A DNA stretch of 64,000 nt from Marsupella aquatica (taxonomy: Eukaryota; Marchantiophyta). Shown here one piece after another: positions 45,208 to 57,770 of the stretch (within the stretch, counting starts at the first letter, position 1; every line of letters begins with the position of its first letter). The stretch lies in the NCBI GenBank assembly GCA_973895155.1, contig OZ316893.1, positions 15,562,001 to 15,626,000 of the forward strand, written 5' to 3'. Made by a program: the position numbers and the translations under genes. The notes beneath the pieces are model-generated. The model saw nothing but the letters and a program-made list of their open reading frames with translations. It was not told where the DNA came from and made no database searches.

Positions 45208-48200
45208 GTGACACCGATACCATTACCGGTGCGGCGTGTGGTGGAGGAAGCAGTACTACTACCGGAGCTCACGGTAGTGCCAAAGAAGAAGATGGGGACT
45301 TTCAAGCTTGGGGGACCCAAGTATGAAGTGACAAAGTATGATGGGCGCTCTGACTACTTGCTATGGGAGAAGCAGGTGAAGGGAGTGCTCTATGCGTCAG
45401 GGATGGGCCAACTGCTGAGCACTCGTGAAGACGATGTTGATGAGAAACAATGGGACCGCATGCAGGAGCAGGGAGTGTGGTGTGTTACACTCTATCTCAT
45501 GCCTCCCATCATCAAGCAGTTGGGTGCACATAAGGATTGCATGTCCTTGTTTGCGGAATTGCAGAGCAAGTATCACCGCAAGGAGTTGTCAAACCGGCTC
45601 TACACTTCCTACAAACTCATGAGTTTCAGGATGAAGGAATCCGGCACAAAGTTGCAAGACCATGTGGATGCTTTCAACGACATGGTCGTTGACTTGGAAA
45701 ACTTTGGGGAGACTTTGAATGATGAGACGAAGGCTCTGCAGCTTCTTAGTTCATTGCCTCCATCTTACCAGTCCCTATCACGAGTGTTGTTGCATCGTGA
45801 TAGGGATACCATTTCATATAATGACGTGGTAAGTTCTCTGCTTAGTGATGATCTTCAGCAGAAGATGCACATCACATCACAGCCTTCATTATCTGGTGCT
45901 GCCCTCAATGTTAACCGTGGGAGGGGTATGTAGCGACCAACTGGGGACCGTAGAACCCAGTTTAGATCTAAATCCAGATCTAAGTCCAAGGGTAAATCCC
46001 CTCAGAGGAGGCAGGTGACATGTTGGAAGTGCAACCAAGTTGGACACTTCAAGCGAGACTGTAAGGGAAAGGCAGCGGAAACTTCATCGGCAAATGTGGC
46101 TAGGGCTGATGGAGAAGCTGATTTACTCAATGATGAGTATGTTTTATGAAGTCGGGGGTATGCCCTGTGCACGTCATCTAGGAGAGCAGATGATGTGTGG
46201 ATTCTTGATTGTGCTTGCTCTTTTCATATTTGTTACATTCGTGAGTTTTTCAGTTCTTACTCTATTTCAAACGGTTCAGTTCTGATGGGAAATGATCACT
46301 CCTGTCAAATTGAGGGAATTGGGTCTGTGAAGATTCAAATGTTTGATGGCGCTGTGCGCACAGTGTCCGGAGTCAGGTATGTACCTGGCATGCGTAAGAA
46401 TCTGATTTCACTCGGTGTGTTGGATTCAAATGGTCATCAATGGAGCGTTATTGATGGTGAACTTCAAGTCAGGTCGGGAGAGACAGTGATTTTGAAGGGG
46501 AGTAGACAAAAGAATTTGTATGTGTTACAGGGCAATACTGTATGTGGAGAGGCCAATGTAACCAAGTCTCACGAGGAGATGACTCAACTGTGGCATTCAC
46601 GGCTAGGCCACATGAGTGAGAAGGGTTTGGCTATCTTACGGAAGAATGGACTCATTTCTGATTTGCAATCTTGTAAATTAGAGTTTTGTGAGCATTGCAT
46701 TCTTGGAAAGCAGCATCGTCGTGCTTTTGGTGTTGGAACTCATCGTTCCAAAGCGGTTCTTGAGTACATACATAGTGACGTGTGGGGTCCATCCCCGACT
46801 CCCTCACACTCTGGAAAGTTGTACTATGTATCATTTATTGATGATTACTCAAGATTTGTGTGGATTTATTTCATGACGCATAAGTCTGATGTCTTGTCCA
46901 TTTTTAAGAAGTGGAAGGCCCAAGTGGAGAATCAGACTGGAAACACGATCAAGTGTTTGGATACAATGGTGAAGAGTTTGAGGTCAGACAACGGCGGGGA
47001 GTACACTTCAATGGAATTTGAAGAGTACTGTTCAGAACAGGGGATAACTCGCCATCTCACCACAGTTTATACTCCGCAGCAGAATGGTGTCGCTGAGAGG
47101 CTCAATCGGACACTATTGGAGCGGTCACGGAGTATGTTGAGCCAATCAGGTTTACCACAAGAATTTTGGGCAGAAGCTATCAATACCGCAGCTTATTTGG
47201 TAAATCTTTCTCCTTCTAGTGCTATCAATTTCAAAATGCCGTTTGAGATGCGCTATAAGCGGCAAGCAGACTATCATGGCTTGGTAGTTTTTGGAAGTGA
47301 TGCATATGCTCTCACACCGAAGCAGAATAGGACCAAGTTGGATCCTACCTCCAAGAAATGTGTTTTTCTTGGGTACCAGAGTGGTGTGAAAGCCTATAGG
47401 CTCTGGGATCCTATTGCCTGTAAGCTCGTTGTCAGTAGGGATGTTTCCTTCAATGAATCCAGATTATTGAAGGAGGGGGAGAATACTCAGGTCTCCCGTA
47501 CTGACAAAGGAAAATCTCCTATCCCGGATCTCATTGAGGGGGAGATTGGTTATGAGGTGCATGACCGAAGAGAAGGAGTTACTCCAATTATGGAGCTGGT
47601 TCCTGTGCCAGAGGAACCAGAGGAGTTTGTTGATGCTGGTGAGCAGCAAGTGGATGTTGTTGAGCTTCAAATTGTACCAGCACACGCAGATCAACCGAAG
47701 TCATCGGCTAGAAGAACATCTGGTCGCACTGTACGTGCTCCACCAAGGTATGGACAGTGGGTTGATTCATCTCAACTGCAAGAAAATGATTTTGCAACTG
47801 ATGATGAGGGTGATGCGTTAATTTTGGAAGAAGGGGAACCTTCTTCATTTCATGAGGCAAGTGCTTCAAAGGAGAAGCAGAAGTGGACTGCAGCAATGCA
47901 AACGGAGATGCAGTCACTAAAGGACAACAAAACTTGGGAGCTTGTTAAGCTGCCTAAGGGTCAGCAAGTGGTGGACAGCAAGTGGATTTACAAGCTGAAG
48001 GATAATTCCATAGGAGGTGGATCGAAGGTCTACAAGGCTAGGTTGGTAGCAAAGGGATTCACACAAGAGAAAGGTGTGGATTACAATGAGGTCTTCTCAC
48101 CAGTTGCTAAGTACTCTACAATACGACTATTGTGTGTACTTGTTGTAATGTTTGGTCTGCTGCTAGATCAGATGGATGTTGTCACAGCTTTCCTCTATGG

Positions 48201-49421
48201 CACATTGGAAGAGGTGATCTTCATGAGACAACCGCTAGGTTTTGTGAAGAGAGGACAGGAGGAATTGGTTTGCAGATTGCTGAAATCCTTGTATGGTTGA
48301 AGCAGTCACCAAGACAGTGGAACAAGCGGTTTGACGATTGGATTCGGTCACAAGGTTTTCACAGAAGTGTATTTGACCCTTGTGTGTATTTGAAATCGGT
48401 AAAGAATATTGTATTTGGGTTCATTGTTTTAATACTTTATGTGGATGATATGCTAATTGCAGCCAAGGATAGGTCTGAGATTGTTAAGCTCAAGGTACTG
48501 CTTAGTGCAGAGTTTAAGATGAAGGACTTAGGGCCAGCTAAGAGGATTTTGGGTATGGAGATCACTAGGGACTTGGAGGCTGGCAAGCTATGGTTGACGC
48601 AGAGCAGTTATGCGAGGAAGGTAATTGCAAGATTCAACATGGGGAATAGCAAGCCAGTAAGTACCCCGTTGGCTCCACACTTCAAGTTATCATCAGCGTT
48701 CTGTCCTACGGATGACACAGAGAAGGGGTTGATGTCAAAGGTTCCGTATGACAAGGCAGTGGGGAGTCTCATGTATTTGATGACTTGCACTAGACCTGAT
48801 CTTGCCATGGCTATGGGCAAGGTGAGCAGGTACATGTCGAATCCAGGGAAGGTACACTGGGAAGCAGTGAAGTGGATTATCAGGTACTTGAAGGGTACTG
48901 TGGATCATGGTCTTTTATTTGATGCGAATGCAAAGAATGCTAAATCATTGATTGGCTATGTTGATTCTGACTATGGACAAGATTTGGACCGAAGGAGATC
49001 AACAACAGGATACATGTTCACACTTGGCGGTGGATGCATAAGTTGGAGGTCTACTTTGCAGAAGTGTATTGCTCAGTCTACTACAGAAGCGGAGTATGTT
49101 GCAGCTGCGGAAGCAGCAAAGGAAGCGATTTGGTTGGATAGACTTATCACTGAAATGGGATTGCCACAGGGGAATGTGAAGCTCCATTGTGATAGTCAAA
49201 GTGCGCTCCACCTTGCTGTGAACCAGGTGATGGACAGCAGAGTGAAGCACATTGACGTTAGGTACCATTTTATCAGGCAGGCTGTGTCTGATAATTTGTT
49301 TGAGCTAGTCAAGATTGATGGTAAACTCAACCCGGCTGACGCATTTACCAAAGTGATTCCTTTGGAGAGTTTCTCTAGACACCGTGACGTATTGCAGGTT
49401 TTGCAATTGCATCACAAGTAG
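45208..49421 (+). pseudogene. copia gag-pol, interrupted
   Basis: One frame covers gag (DGRSDYLLWEKQVKGVL; zinc knuckle CWKCNQVGHFKRDC, 46021-46062), protease (WILDCACSFH, about 46198; usually D-S-G/A), and GAG-pre-integrase with HSRLGHMSEKGL and CEHCILGK. The integrase has HSDVWGP, SDNGGEY and NGVAERLN. Reverse transcriptase starts at about 47875, its second half with YVDD at 48438-48449, and RNase H lies around 48950-49280. Stops are TAG 45931-45933, where the sister copy has CAG, and TGA 46147-46149. One missing T near 48298 shifts the frame within KSLYG. The gag N-terminus is deleted. This copy cannot supply its own full polyprotein and probably moved with enzymes from another copy. Confidence 0.9.
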
Positions 49422-49600
49422 AGTTTTCTTAACATTCATTGTAATTACTGATATATGCTCTTCCTCATTCCTATGTATTAGGCTACGGCTTAGTTCTGGT
49501 TTGCTCTAGTTAGAGAGGGAAACCGGTTTGGTTTTTGTCCAGAACTTCCCGCTGAGGGATCATATACATTGGCAGTATTACTCTCCCCTAGACCAGAGTC

Positions 49601-49611
49601 AAGGGGAAGAT
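49601..49611 (+). promoter_or_regulatory. copia polypurine tract
   Basis: AAGGGGAAGAT directly precedes the 3' LTR and would prime plus-strand synthesis. Confidence 0.85.
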
Positions 49612-49996
49612 TGTTGGGTATTTACTCTTACGTCTAGGTTAGGTATGACGTGGTTGGTACAACAACGTGGGTTGGTACAACTATGTGGTTAGGTACAACT
49701 ACGTGATTAGGTACAACTATGTGGTTAGGTACAACTAAGTTGCACACTATATCATAAGAGGCATGTGTGCTTGGAGAGGAAGGACCAAGGCTCATTGTTA
49801 TGGAGCCACTTGAGAGATAGGGAGAGCTTACACTGTGGAGACTCGGTATAGCCGACGGGCTTAGAGTTCAGTAAAGCTCTCTTGTGTGTTCCCGTGGACG
49901 TAGCCTCAAGGAGGTGAACCACGTATCTCTTGTGTCGACTATTGTGCGTTGGATGGTTCATGGGCTTGCCGTTGCGATCGTCGTCTATGCTCAACA
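49612..49996 (+). repeat. 3' LTR of copia, 385 bp
   Basis: Identical by eye to the 5' LTR except for one 36-bp unit fewer. It is followed by AACAA at 49997-50001. Confidence 0.93.
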
Positions 49997-50601
49997 AACA
50001 ATAGGGTCTTTTAGATACAATTTTGAGACTTACAAGGGCATTAGGTCTTTTCACTCACTTTATAGCAGTTAACAAATTCTAGAATACATATTCTTACATT
50101 TTAGAGTGTTTGAGGCCTAAAAACTTACTATTGTAGCATCTGTTTTCCCTCTATAAGGGGAAAACAAGATAAAAACATATGATTTTTAAAACTCCAGATG
50201 AATTGGGAGTGAAGACAAAGTTTTCATTGATTTTAAAAATGGAAGAAGCGATGGTCTTGGAGGAATACAAAGTTTTATTGGGAGGAAGGAAAACTAAATT
50301 TGGAAGCTGACCACGTGCAAGATTTGGTTGGATTTTTTTTATTAAAGACCATCAAATCAATCAAAGTGGAGGGACTGATATATTTGATTGGAATGGTACC
50401 TTCAACTTCAAGGCAAGGAATTGAACGAAAACAAGTCAACAGTAATAGATCCTTTTATACAAAGTTAGTATAAGAACTGAGAGTTGACGCTATCCAGGAT
50501 TCATTCAGCATCATAGATGCTTTTCCCTGCCCAACTTGCTTTCATGTCCGAGTAGAGTCATGGCAAACTAAATTTGTCGTAAGCACTTTTTGGATTTGGA
50601 A

Positions 50602-50719
50602 TTTTTGTCCCCAACTATTAAGATTACTAACCTTCGCTAGAGATTTACTTGAGCCATGCCTTGTCAAGCTCGCTTTCTGAATCTCTGCCAGCTTGTTCTT
50701 AATAGTTGGGGACAAAAAA
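50602..50719. mobile_element. small foldback element (MITE-like)
   Basis: TTTTTGTCCCCAACTATTAA starting at 50602 has its reverse complement ending at 50719 (arms about 22 bp). The inner segments CCTTGTCAAGCT and AGCTTGACAAG also pair. Nearby hairpins are AAAGTTTAGACC/GGTCTAAACTTT at 50907-50942 and CATAAATGTCC/GGACATTTATG at about 51017-51093. R1 lacks this stretch. Confidence 0.65.
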
Positions 50720-53700
50720 GGGAGCTTGACAAGTCATCCTTTTCTAGAGTGCGATCCCATTCAGCCACTAATTTAAGGTGGATGGCCTTTCTTTACTATA
50801 GGAAACTTTTGGCTGTCATTTGAGCACTGATACGCCAGAATGTACATGGTAGGTGGTGAACCCCAATGAGTAGTGGCTGATGATCTCTATACTGGTTTTT
50901 GTGGCCAAAGTTTAGACCACCTGAAGAGGGGTCTAAACTTTTGTCTGCTCAGATTTTGGATTGCATTGCTTGCATTAGTCACATTGGCCCTCCGTTCAGC
51001 TTAGGCCTGGAAGCTCACATAAATGTCCACTTGTTTTGGTCTAGAAGCTTCCAAAATTCTAGTGAGTTTTACTAGGAGGAGCGGACATTTATGTAAAACC
51101 CCACTAAAATTTTGGCCCTTTCGTTGGATTTGCTCGGTATCCACGATAATTGTACGCTTCAGTGAAATTGGTAACATTGGTACAGTCCGTGTGCAGAGCT
51201 CGTAAAGTGACGCTGAGGATCATTATTTTGATATAATATCCTGAACTGCCCGAAGAGCTACATTGTGAATCACCGATCAGAATTCGTTGAATGTTGCTCT
51301 GCTACGCGCAGAGTTACACAAATGAGTCTCATTGACACTTGCTCTTCAATCCATAAATTGAAAGCAAAGATGGCTCACGACAACCAAAACTTGGTAACAT
51401 CTACCTTCCTGGAATTTAGATACAGATTATGTAAGTGCTGAGTTTGCAACTTCAAACGTGAACTCTGCCTTCGCAAAAATGTGTCTTAAAAGAGAAGCAA
51501 GGACATCGGGCAGGTATATCGCAGAAAACGGAACTCTGAAATAGTCTACCTAACTATGACAGGAATAATGATCCGCCAAAGAATGAAAGAGAAGCATGTG
51601 TTGCTTCGCATGCCTATCCAATTGGTCTGCCCTAAGCTAATGATGGTCTGTCCGAGAATGCCAGGAATTGCTAGTATGTGCAGCTTGCAATTCGTATCTG
51701 TGACTGATTTGCACCCTCATTCTGGCTGGATACAACTTCAACTTTGATACATACTCATCCGCGATTCAACTATCTTGCAGATGCTATACATTAAGTCTAA
51801 GCTAAGCGCACTTTCGCACTTGATTTGTGGGCCAAATGCTAACCGATGTTGTATGATAAACATCTACAGTAGCTGCCGAGGAAATTCCAACACTGATGTG
51901 GCTGCTAGGTACAGATGGGGTTCCACCGCACCCCTTGCTGCATGTACAAACAAATTGAACATGGATGGATAGTTAGATGTCGGAAGTGCGTTACTTCCGA
52001 TGCCCTCAGTGCTGTCGCCCCTACACTCTGTGTCAGCTTTGCCCATGAGCAGCCGACCTGTCACGATCCAAGCAAAGCAGGGGTTTTACAGTCTCTGGGT
52101 TGCACCGAAACAACTTGAATCATGTACATCACTGATTGAACCGGCTACTGGGCAGACGTGGAAGCTGAAGCACCCAACAAAGGCACCGGTACAATCATTC
52201 AATTTGTTGAGTCGAATAGGTGAACTGATCCAGGCTGAAGCGTTGATAGCTCCAATTACCGCTTGTAGAATCGACCTTTCGCAACAGTTGCAGCATGTGG
52301 TCGGCCTCAGCTTGGCCTCCACACAGAACACTACGAACATTTGGAGGACCCATAAATGCGCTGCAATTGGCGACGTAGCAGCTTCCATCCACGCTGAAGT
52401 TGTTGAAGCTGGGTACCTCAATCGGTTGTTACAGCCCATCACAACAGCTTGAGAGACCACCGGCACTGCCTGCTTACGCGGATGTCCTGTATCGCCGGCC
52501 CAGTAATGTTACTTGAACCTCATGAATGTCAACAAGCCTGCTCCAAATTTTATGAATCCTCATCGTCATTGTCGTCATCGTCATCGACCGATAACCAGGT
52601 TGGTGGTGGTGATGCAGGATAGCCAAATGTCTCATTAGGATCCATTTAAAAGCTCTGATGAAACTGCTCGCCCACTCTGTCAATTCGACAGTGAACGAAA
52701 TCTTCTCTATCAATCTGCCTCTTTGCTTGTAAGTTGAGGATGACTAAATTCCCGTTGACATAAACCCGAGGTGTCTATTGACGGCCAGCATTGTCCTGGC
52801 CAACCAACCATGGTGTGATGTGGTGTTCGGGAATCCGAACTGCTCATTGGGATCCATTAGTAACCCTCCAAATCAGAATTCGTGCACGATGACTCCTCCT
52901 TGATCGCTGACTTCGGTGTGAATGATGTTGACGTCAAGAAAGCCAAGCTAGGCTTCCTCGTCAGATGAACAAGACAACCACGGTGGACTGTCGGTATTGG
53001 TGTATCCGAATTTCTCGCTGGGATCCATTCACCAAAACTCTCGGAAATATTTCGTGAGCCTACTGCTTGAGCCCTCTCTCACGATGAATGCATGAATCAC
53101 AAGCCACTCAGATTCACTGCTCGAGTGCCAATCGAACGGAAAGGATGCCAACGCACGGTTGACTTGTGAGAAGTAATGTCAAATTAGCGATCATGTGGAG
53201 CACACTATGAGAGAAGAAGATATGGGATGCAAAAACTTCACAGCTAAAGTGTGAGAGAGACGACGAAGACTAGAATGCATTCAGTGGAGAGCAGTGGGTT
53301 TCTTTTATGCACTCCTCTGGCGATCGAGTACTCCCCAAACATTGGTTCGACTTCACTCTCGACGTCACTCGCTGAAGCTGTTGTGTCCGGCTGGCGGTTT
53401 TCCTCAGATTAGTCACTGGAAAGTCGGGCAGGGCCGGGCGAACTTCAGAGGAGGTCCAAAATTCGACTCCAGATCGGTAAACTTTCATCAGTCCCAGTGG
53501 AAAACCCGGGAATCTTTACCCATGTGGATCATTCTAGTTGCTCATGATACTTTATCAAAATGCCATGTCACCGCCGTAATAAGGTCGGACGGACTGTTCC
53601 GTTCAGGGCACTGAATCATGAGGGGTCTCAAACTTACATTTATTTATTCCCCATTGGCACCCCGTATTTCCCTGGAGCGGGCCGCCCAGATGAGTTGATC

Positions 53701-54599
53701 GGCCCACGAATTCGGTGACCTGAAGTTTTATCCTGAGCTTTTTAGTGACCCGGTCGTCCGCTCTGTTCGCTGTGTTTGCTATATACCGGCCTCCACTTCC
53801 GTCTGGAGGCAAAGTTCAAAACCCATGTTTTGGGACACCCGATTTTGGGTCGTGGTGTTCATTGTCAGGTGGGGGCCGGAGAAATCCAGGAGACTAGAGT
53901 TTTTTTAGTGGTGAAAATTAGCCAGATTACACCTACTCCACCTCCCCAAAAAGCTTTCGCCCACTTTTGATGAAAATTGGCTATTGTAGTTTTATCTGTC
54001 TCATTAGCCGGTGCCTCACCTAATCACAGGCCAGTTAGCCAGATCTAACAATCACCCTTAAATCAGATGAGATCTGACGGTCAGTAAACGAGTCCAATAA
54101 AATCAGATAAAGAAGATTTTGTGCATCTTGTCCTTCACGGAGTCGACATTCGCTACTCTGGGGAGAAAGTGTAAACCTTATTAACGGGGCTGGTTGAGAC
54201 GGCCTATTCGGGCCCAGCCAGCTGCCTGGGAGTTGGATTTGCGGCATTTGCCGGCTTGCCGGGGAATTTGACGGCAGAAATTCTGTCATTATGATAGACT
54301 CGCAGTGTCACACGTAAGGTTCCTGCCAGCTGGGATCCGACAGGAAGCATGCATTGGAGGATTTGGAGGCTTGGAGCAGCTACGCGAATCGTGGGCAGAA
54401 ACACGCGGGCTTTACCTCAACCGGGTATACCTGGTCGACGCTTGTTCGAAGGTCCAATCTCCGTGTCGCCGGGAATTGCGTGTATTATTTCTTTGACTAG
54501 GTATTATTAGGTCTCCCGCGGGCAGGTAAGAAAATGAACATGATTCCCGTATTTCAGAAAAGGTAAAGCGACATGATAAGACTGTTTCTTGTCTAATTA

Positions 54600-55430
54600 A
54601 TTTTGATTCATTAAAATTTGATCATGAGGGTATCTCAAGAACTTAAAGTCCTCATGGACACACAGGTTTGCTAGGATTTACCCTGATGGACACAACCATG
54701 TGACATTGTAAGAAGAATTTCCAATGACAACTAACAAACAGATCACCCGTCTTTAATTAACGGAAGGAAACCTTACTTTAGACATTCAAAGAGACGAGTC
54801 CCTGGAACAGGATTAACTCTACCTCGGGAACCCTCCATGGAGTCCAAGAAATTTAAATAAAATGTCAGCTACTGTCAAAAGATTGCCTCCAGGGAGTCCA
54901 AGAAATTTAAACAAACTCTCCCACAAACAGATGCAAAGGGAAAAAGGCACTACACAAGAGGGGATAAGAAAGTTGAATTAAGTTAAGTCTCTAATTGAGA
55001 GGGAGCCAGGTCAGTAGTGTGTAAGGTGATGGCCTGAAAACTAAAGAGATGGGTGCAAAAAGGGGGGAACTCAGGGTGCTCCTTCCGGTAGGCTGTGAGG
55101 GAGTCCCGAGGTACAGTTAATGTTGTTCCAGGGACTCGTCTCTTTGAATCTTTAGACCTTATGGTTGAGTTAGTCGGTCACCGCATCCTTGCACGGAGGA
55201 AAAAATGGACAGAATACAGGAAGAATCAACCGAATACTGACTGGTCCCAGTCACATACCTCCTTACAGGTCACTTTGGGATTACAACCAAAAAGTGTGTT
55301 ACAAGAGTAAAAAATGAAATCCAGTTTGTGTCCATCGGGTTGTGTGTGTCCATTCAATCAGGCTTTCTTCCAAACATGTGTGTCCATGGGGGCTTTAAGT
55401 TCAGTATCTCAAAGATTCAAAATTATGAAT
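54600..55430. mobile_element. foldback element with long imperfect arms
   Basis: Outer arms pair 54631-54671 with 55371-55410 (shared core CATGGACACACA...TTTG). Inner arms pair 54784-54836 with 55097-55150 (shared core TTCAAAGAGACGAGTCCCTG). The centre carries a direct repeat, CA(T/G)GGAGTCCAAGAAATTTAAA, at about 54836 and 54893. The arms would fold into one long hairpin, typical of foldback/MITE elements and a good source of small RNAs. Confidence 0.7.
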
Positions 55431-56639
55431 GATGACATTATACCAAAAAAAATGATCATAACCTTTATATAAATATATGTCACCAACCTCTACAATGACT
55501 AATGGTATGGCGGGTGGTATGGCATAAAACCAATCCTTATGACAAAAGTTTTTAACAACTTTGAGATGTCCTATTAGACTTATACTTAAATGTAGAAGCT
55601 GAAGCACTGAAAAGTGAGGTGAAAAAAAAAACTTAATATGTGGAAGTGTAAAACCTCAAGTGAGACCTGTTAACTAACCAAAACTGAGGTTGAATGAGTT
55701 TTAGTATCATTCTCAAAATTGCAAGTCAAGTACAGAAACGGTATTGAGCAGCAGCAGCTTCTGATGAATTGCAGCAGCACAATCATTCAAGACCAGCTCC
55801 AAGCTATAGCTTTAAAGATCACCGTGTTTGCACTGAGGGCAATGATTCAAAGCCATTTTCTAGAAAACAAAACAAGAAACTCCAACAGCAAAGGTAGAGA
55901 GGGTTAAACAAACACAGAGCTTTGCACAATTAGTTTAGCAATGGAGGAAAAATCATGAGAAGCAAATCCAGAGCCATACACAGCATATACGTTCTCTCTT
56001 TCTCAAATGCTCTATGGCAACACACTTGTTCTCAGAGCCTCCTTGGTGGCACAACGCAAGCAAAGTTGGACAGACAAACTCTGGGTGACTTTCAATAAAA
56101 ACAGCTTTTGGAAGCATGAGTGCAATTTCACCCCTGATTCAAACACCCAACTGTCATATTGGGTTGGAAACCTAACTCACACCGAACCCAAGTTACATGA
56201 CTGTTGACTCACCCACCTTCTGGCACTTTACACTAAGCTCTATTATATTGCACTAGATTAGTCATAGATGAAAACTGGCAAATCCAGGTTTTAGCCAAAA
56301 ATGACTGACCCTTGTGGTTAATGACGTGACTTAAAACCAGGTTTTAAAGAAGGCATCTATACGTAGATAGGTTTAATTGCACATACGCTATCTTGCTTGC
56401 ATTTTTTATTATCAAAACAAGTACAGTACAGCCGAAATTGGCACATGAAACTCATGCTTGTATTTCCTCAGGGACAGAATTTTTTTAACTTATAGAAATT
56501 TTTACGGCTTATGGATATCTGGACTTGTCAGGGACCAATCAGTGATAGAAACTTGTCAGGGACAATCAGTGAAGAATATATGACAATACACCGCGAACCA
56601 TCGACTACAGAAATACAGAATGATGCGCATGCAACCCGG

Positions 56640-57440
56640 TTTTCACTGTCGGACAATATGTGTCCTTGTCCGACACGACAAATGATAATTTGTCCGCCCA
56701 AAAATGATAATTTGTCCGCCCAAAAATGCTCTATTTGTCCAATATTCCCTTATCTTCCCCGGCCGAGACCAAAAAATTCCTGGCCCACACCCGGCCTGGT
56801 CAAAAACTTTCCCGGCCCGGTCCTAAAATCTCCCGGCCAAGTCCCGGACGCCCCCGGTTAAGTGAGCCGGCCCCTGGTTTAGGGTCGGGGCCGGGGGTTA
56901 GGGGGTCGGGGCTGCAGTGGGGCACGGGGTCAGGGCAGGGGGGTAAGGGGAGGTCAGGGGGACGGGGCCGGGGCGGACCGGGGAGGGCCGGGAGGGGGAG
57001 GTTGGGGAGGGGGAGGTTCGAAGGTTGGGGTAGGGGAGGTCGGGGGGGGGGTCGGGGAGGACCGGGCGAGGGGCAGGATTGGGGCGGGGAGCAGGGCCGT
57101 GGGGGAGTGGAGGTCCGGGGGGAGACGGCCGGACCGGGATGGGAGGCGGGGTCGGGCCGGGGAGCAAGGCCGGGGGGGGAGGGGAGGTCCGGGGGGAGAC
57201 AGCCGGGCCGGGGAGGACCGGGATGGGAGAGAGGGGGGGCCGGGTAGGGCAGCGGGGCCAGTGGGAGGGGGAGGTCCGGGTGGACGTGGCCGGGCTGGGG
57301 AGGACCAGGCCGGGGTTTGGGGGAGGGGTCCCGACCCGCCTCTATTTTCTCCCGGCCCAACCCTCTCACCTGGCCGGGATTGGCCGGGATCGACTGGGAC
57401 GACATATGTCATTTGTCGTCCCAAATCCTCCTATTTGTCC
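56640..57440. repeat. G-rich insertion bounded by short hairpins
   Basis: About 500 bases (56830-57340) are dominated by runs of G with GGTCGGGG, GGGAGG and GGGGCCGG units. The left side has inverted repeat GTCGGACAA/TTGTCCGAC (56648-56674), the right GGGACGACA/TGTCGTCCC (57396-57422). Both sides share (A/T)TTTGTCC motifs. The copy at R1 lacks it. Open frames are Gly/Arg/Pro-rich on both strands and are compositional. Confidence 0.65.
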
Positions 57441-57770
57441 TTTGTACTTATTTTAATGTTACTGGATCATTCCGCCCTATTTAACAAGGGAGTAAGTCCC
57501 TAACGCGACTGTTCCCTGGCTGCATTGCCGTGTTTGCGGTCAAATCCATTCTAAATACAGACGGAGAACTCCTGCTTGCGGCTCAAGAGACTTCATTGCG
57601 TGAACCAGTCTCTTGGAGATACTGCCGCCTCGAGTTGAGCTAGATAAACCCTCGATGCCGGTAGCTCCATCATCTTTCCACCACTGGTTGCCAAAAAATC
57701 ATTGTACTTGGCCTTGCATTGCGTCAATCCCACGATTGCTTACTTCTGCCCAAAGTTGGCCCAAAACAGC

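Larger units (their letters stand above)
44337..49996 (+). mobile_element. Ty1/copia LTR retrotransposon, 5.66 kb
   Basis: It has two LTRs (44337-44757 and 49612-49996), a primer binding site, a polypurine tract and a perfect AACAA target duplication. The LTRs are identical to my reading apart from one extra 36-bp unit in the left one, so the insertion is very young. Domain order gag, protease, integrase, reverse transcriptase, RNase H identifies it as copia. About 0.8 kb of leader and the gag start present in the copy at 27-29.7 kb are missing here, at the GACAAGGGGCAGAG junction near 45180. The body also has two stops and a frameshift. Confidence 0.95.
50180..57770. repeat. large dispersed repeat, copy R2 with insertions
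   Basis: This is the second copy of the block at 32340-35970. It has been lengthened by insertions: a foldback-rich segment (about 50460-51110), a segment about 54500-56570 holding a large foldback, and a G-rich piece (about 56640-57440). The order of shared landmarks is the same in both copies. No intact gene is recognised. Confidence 0.6.

Noticed and set aside
56726-57503. Several overlapping Gly/Arg- or Pro-rich open frames.
   Set aside because: They follow from the G-rich composition, which removes stops on both strands. No motif or start context supports them.
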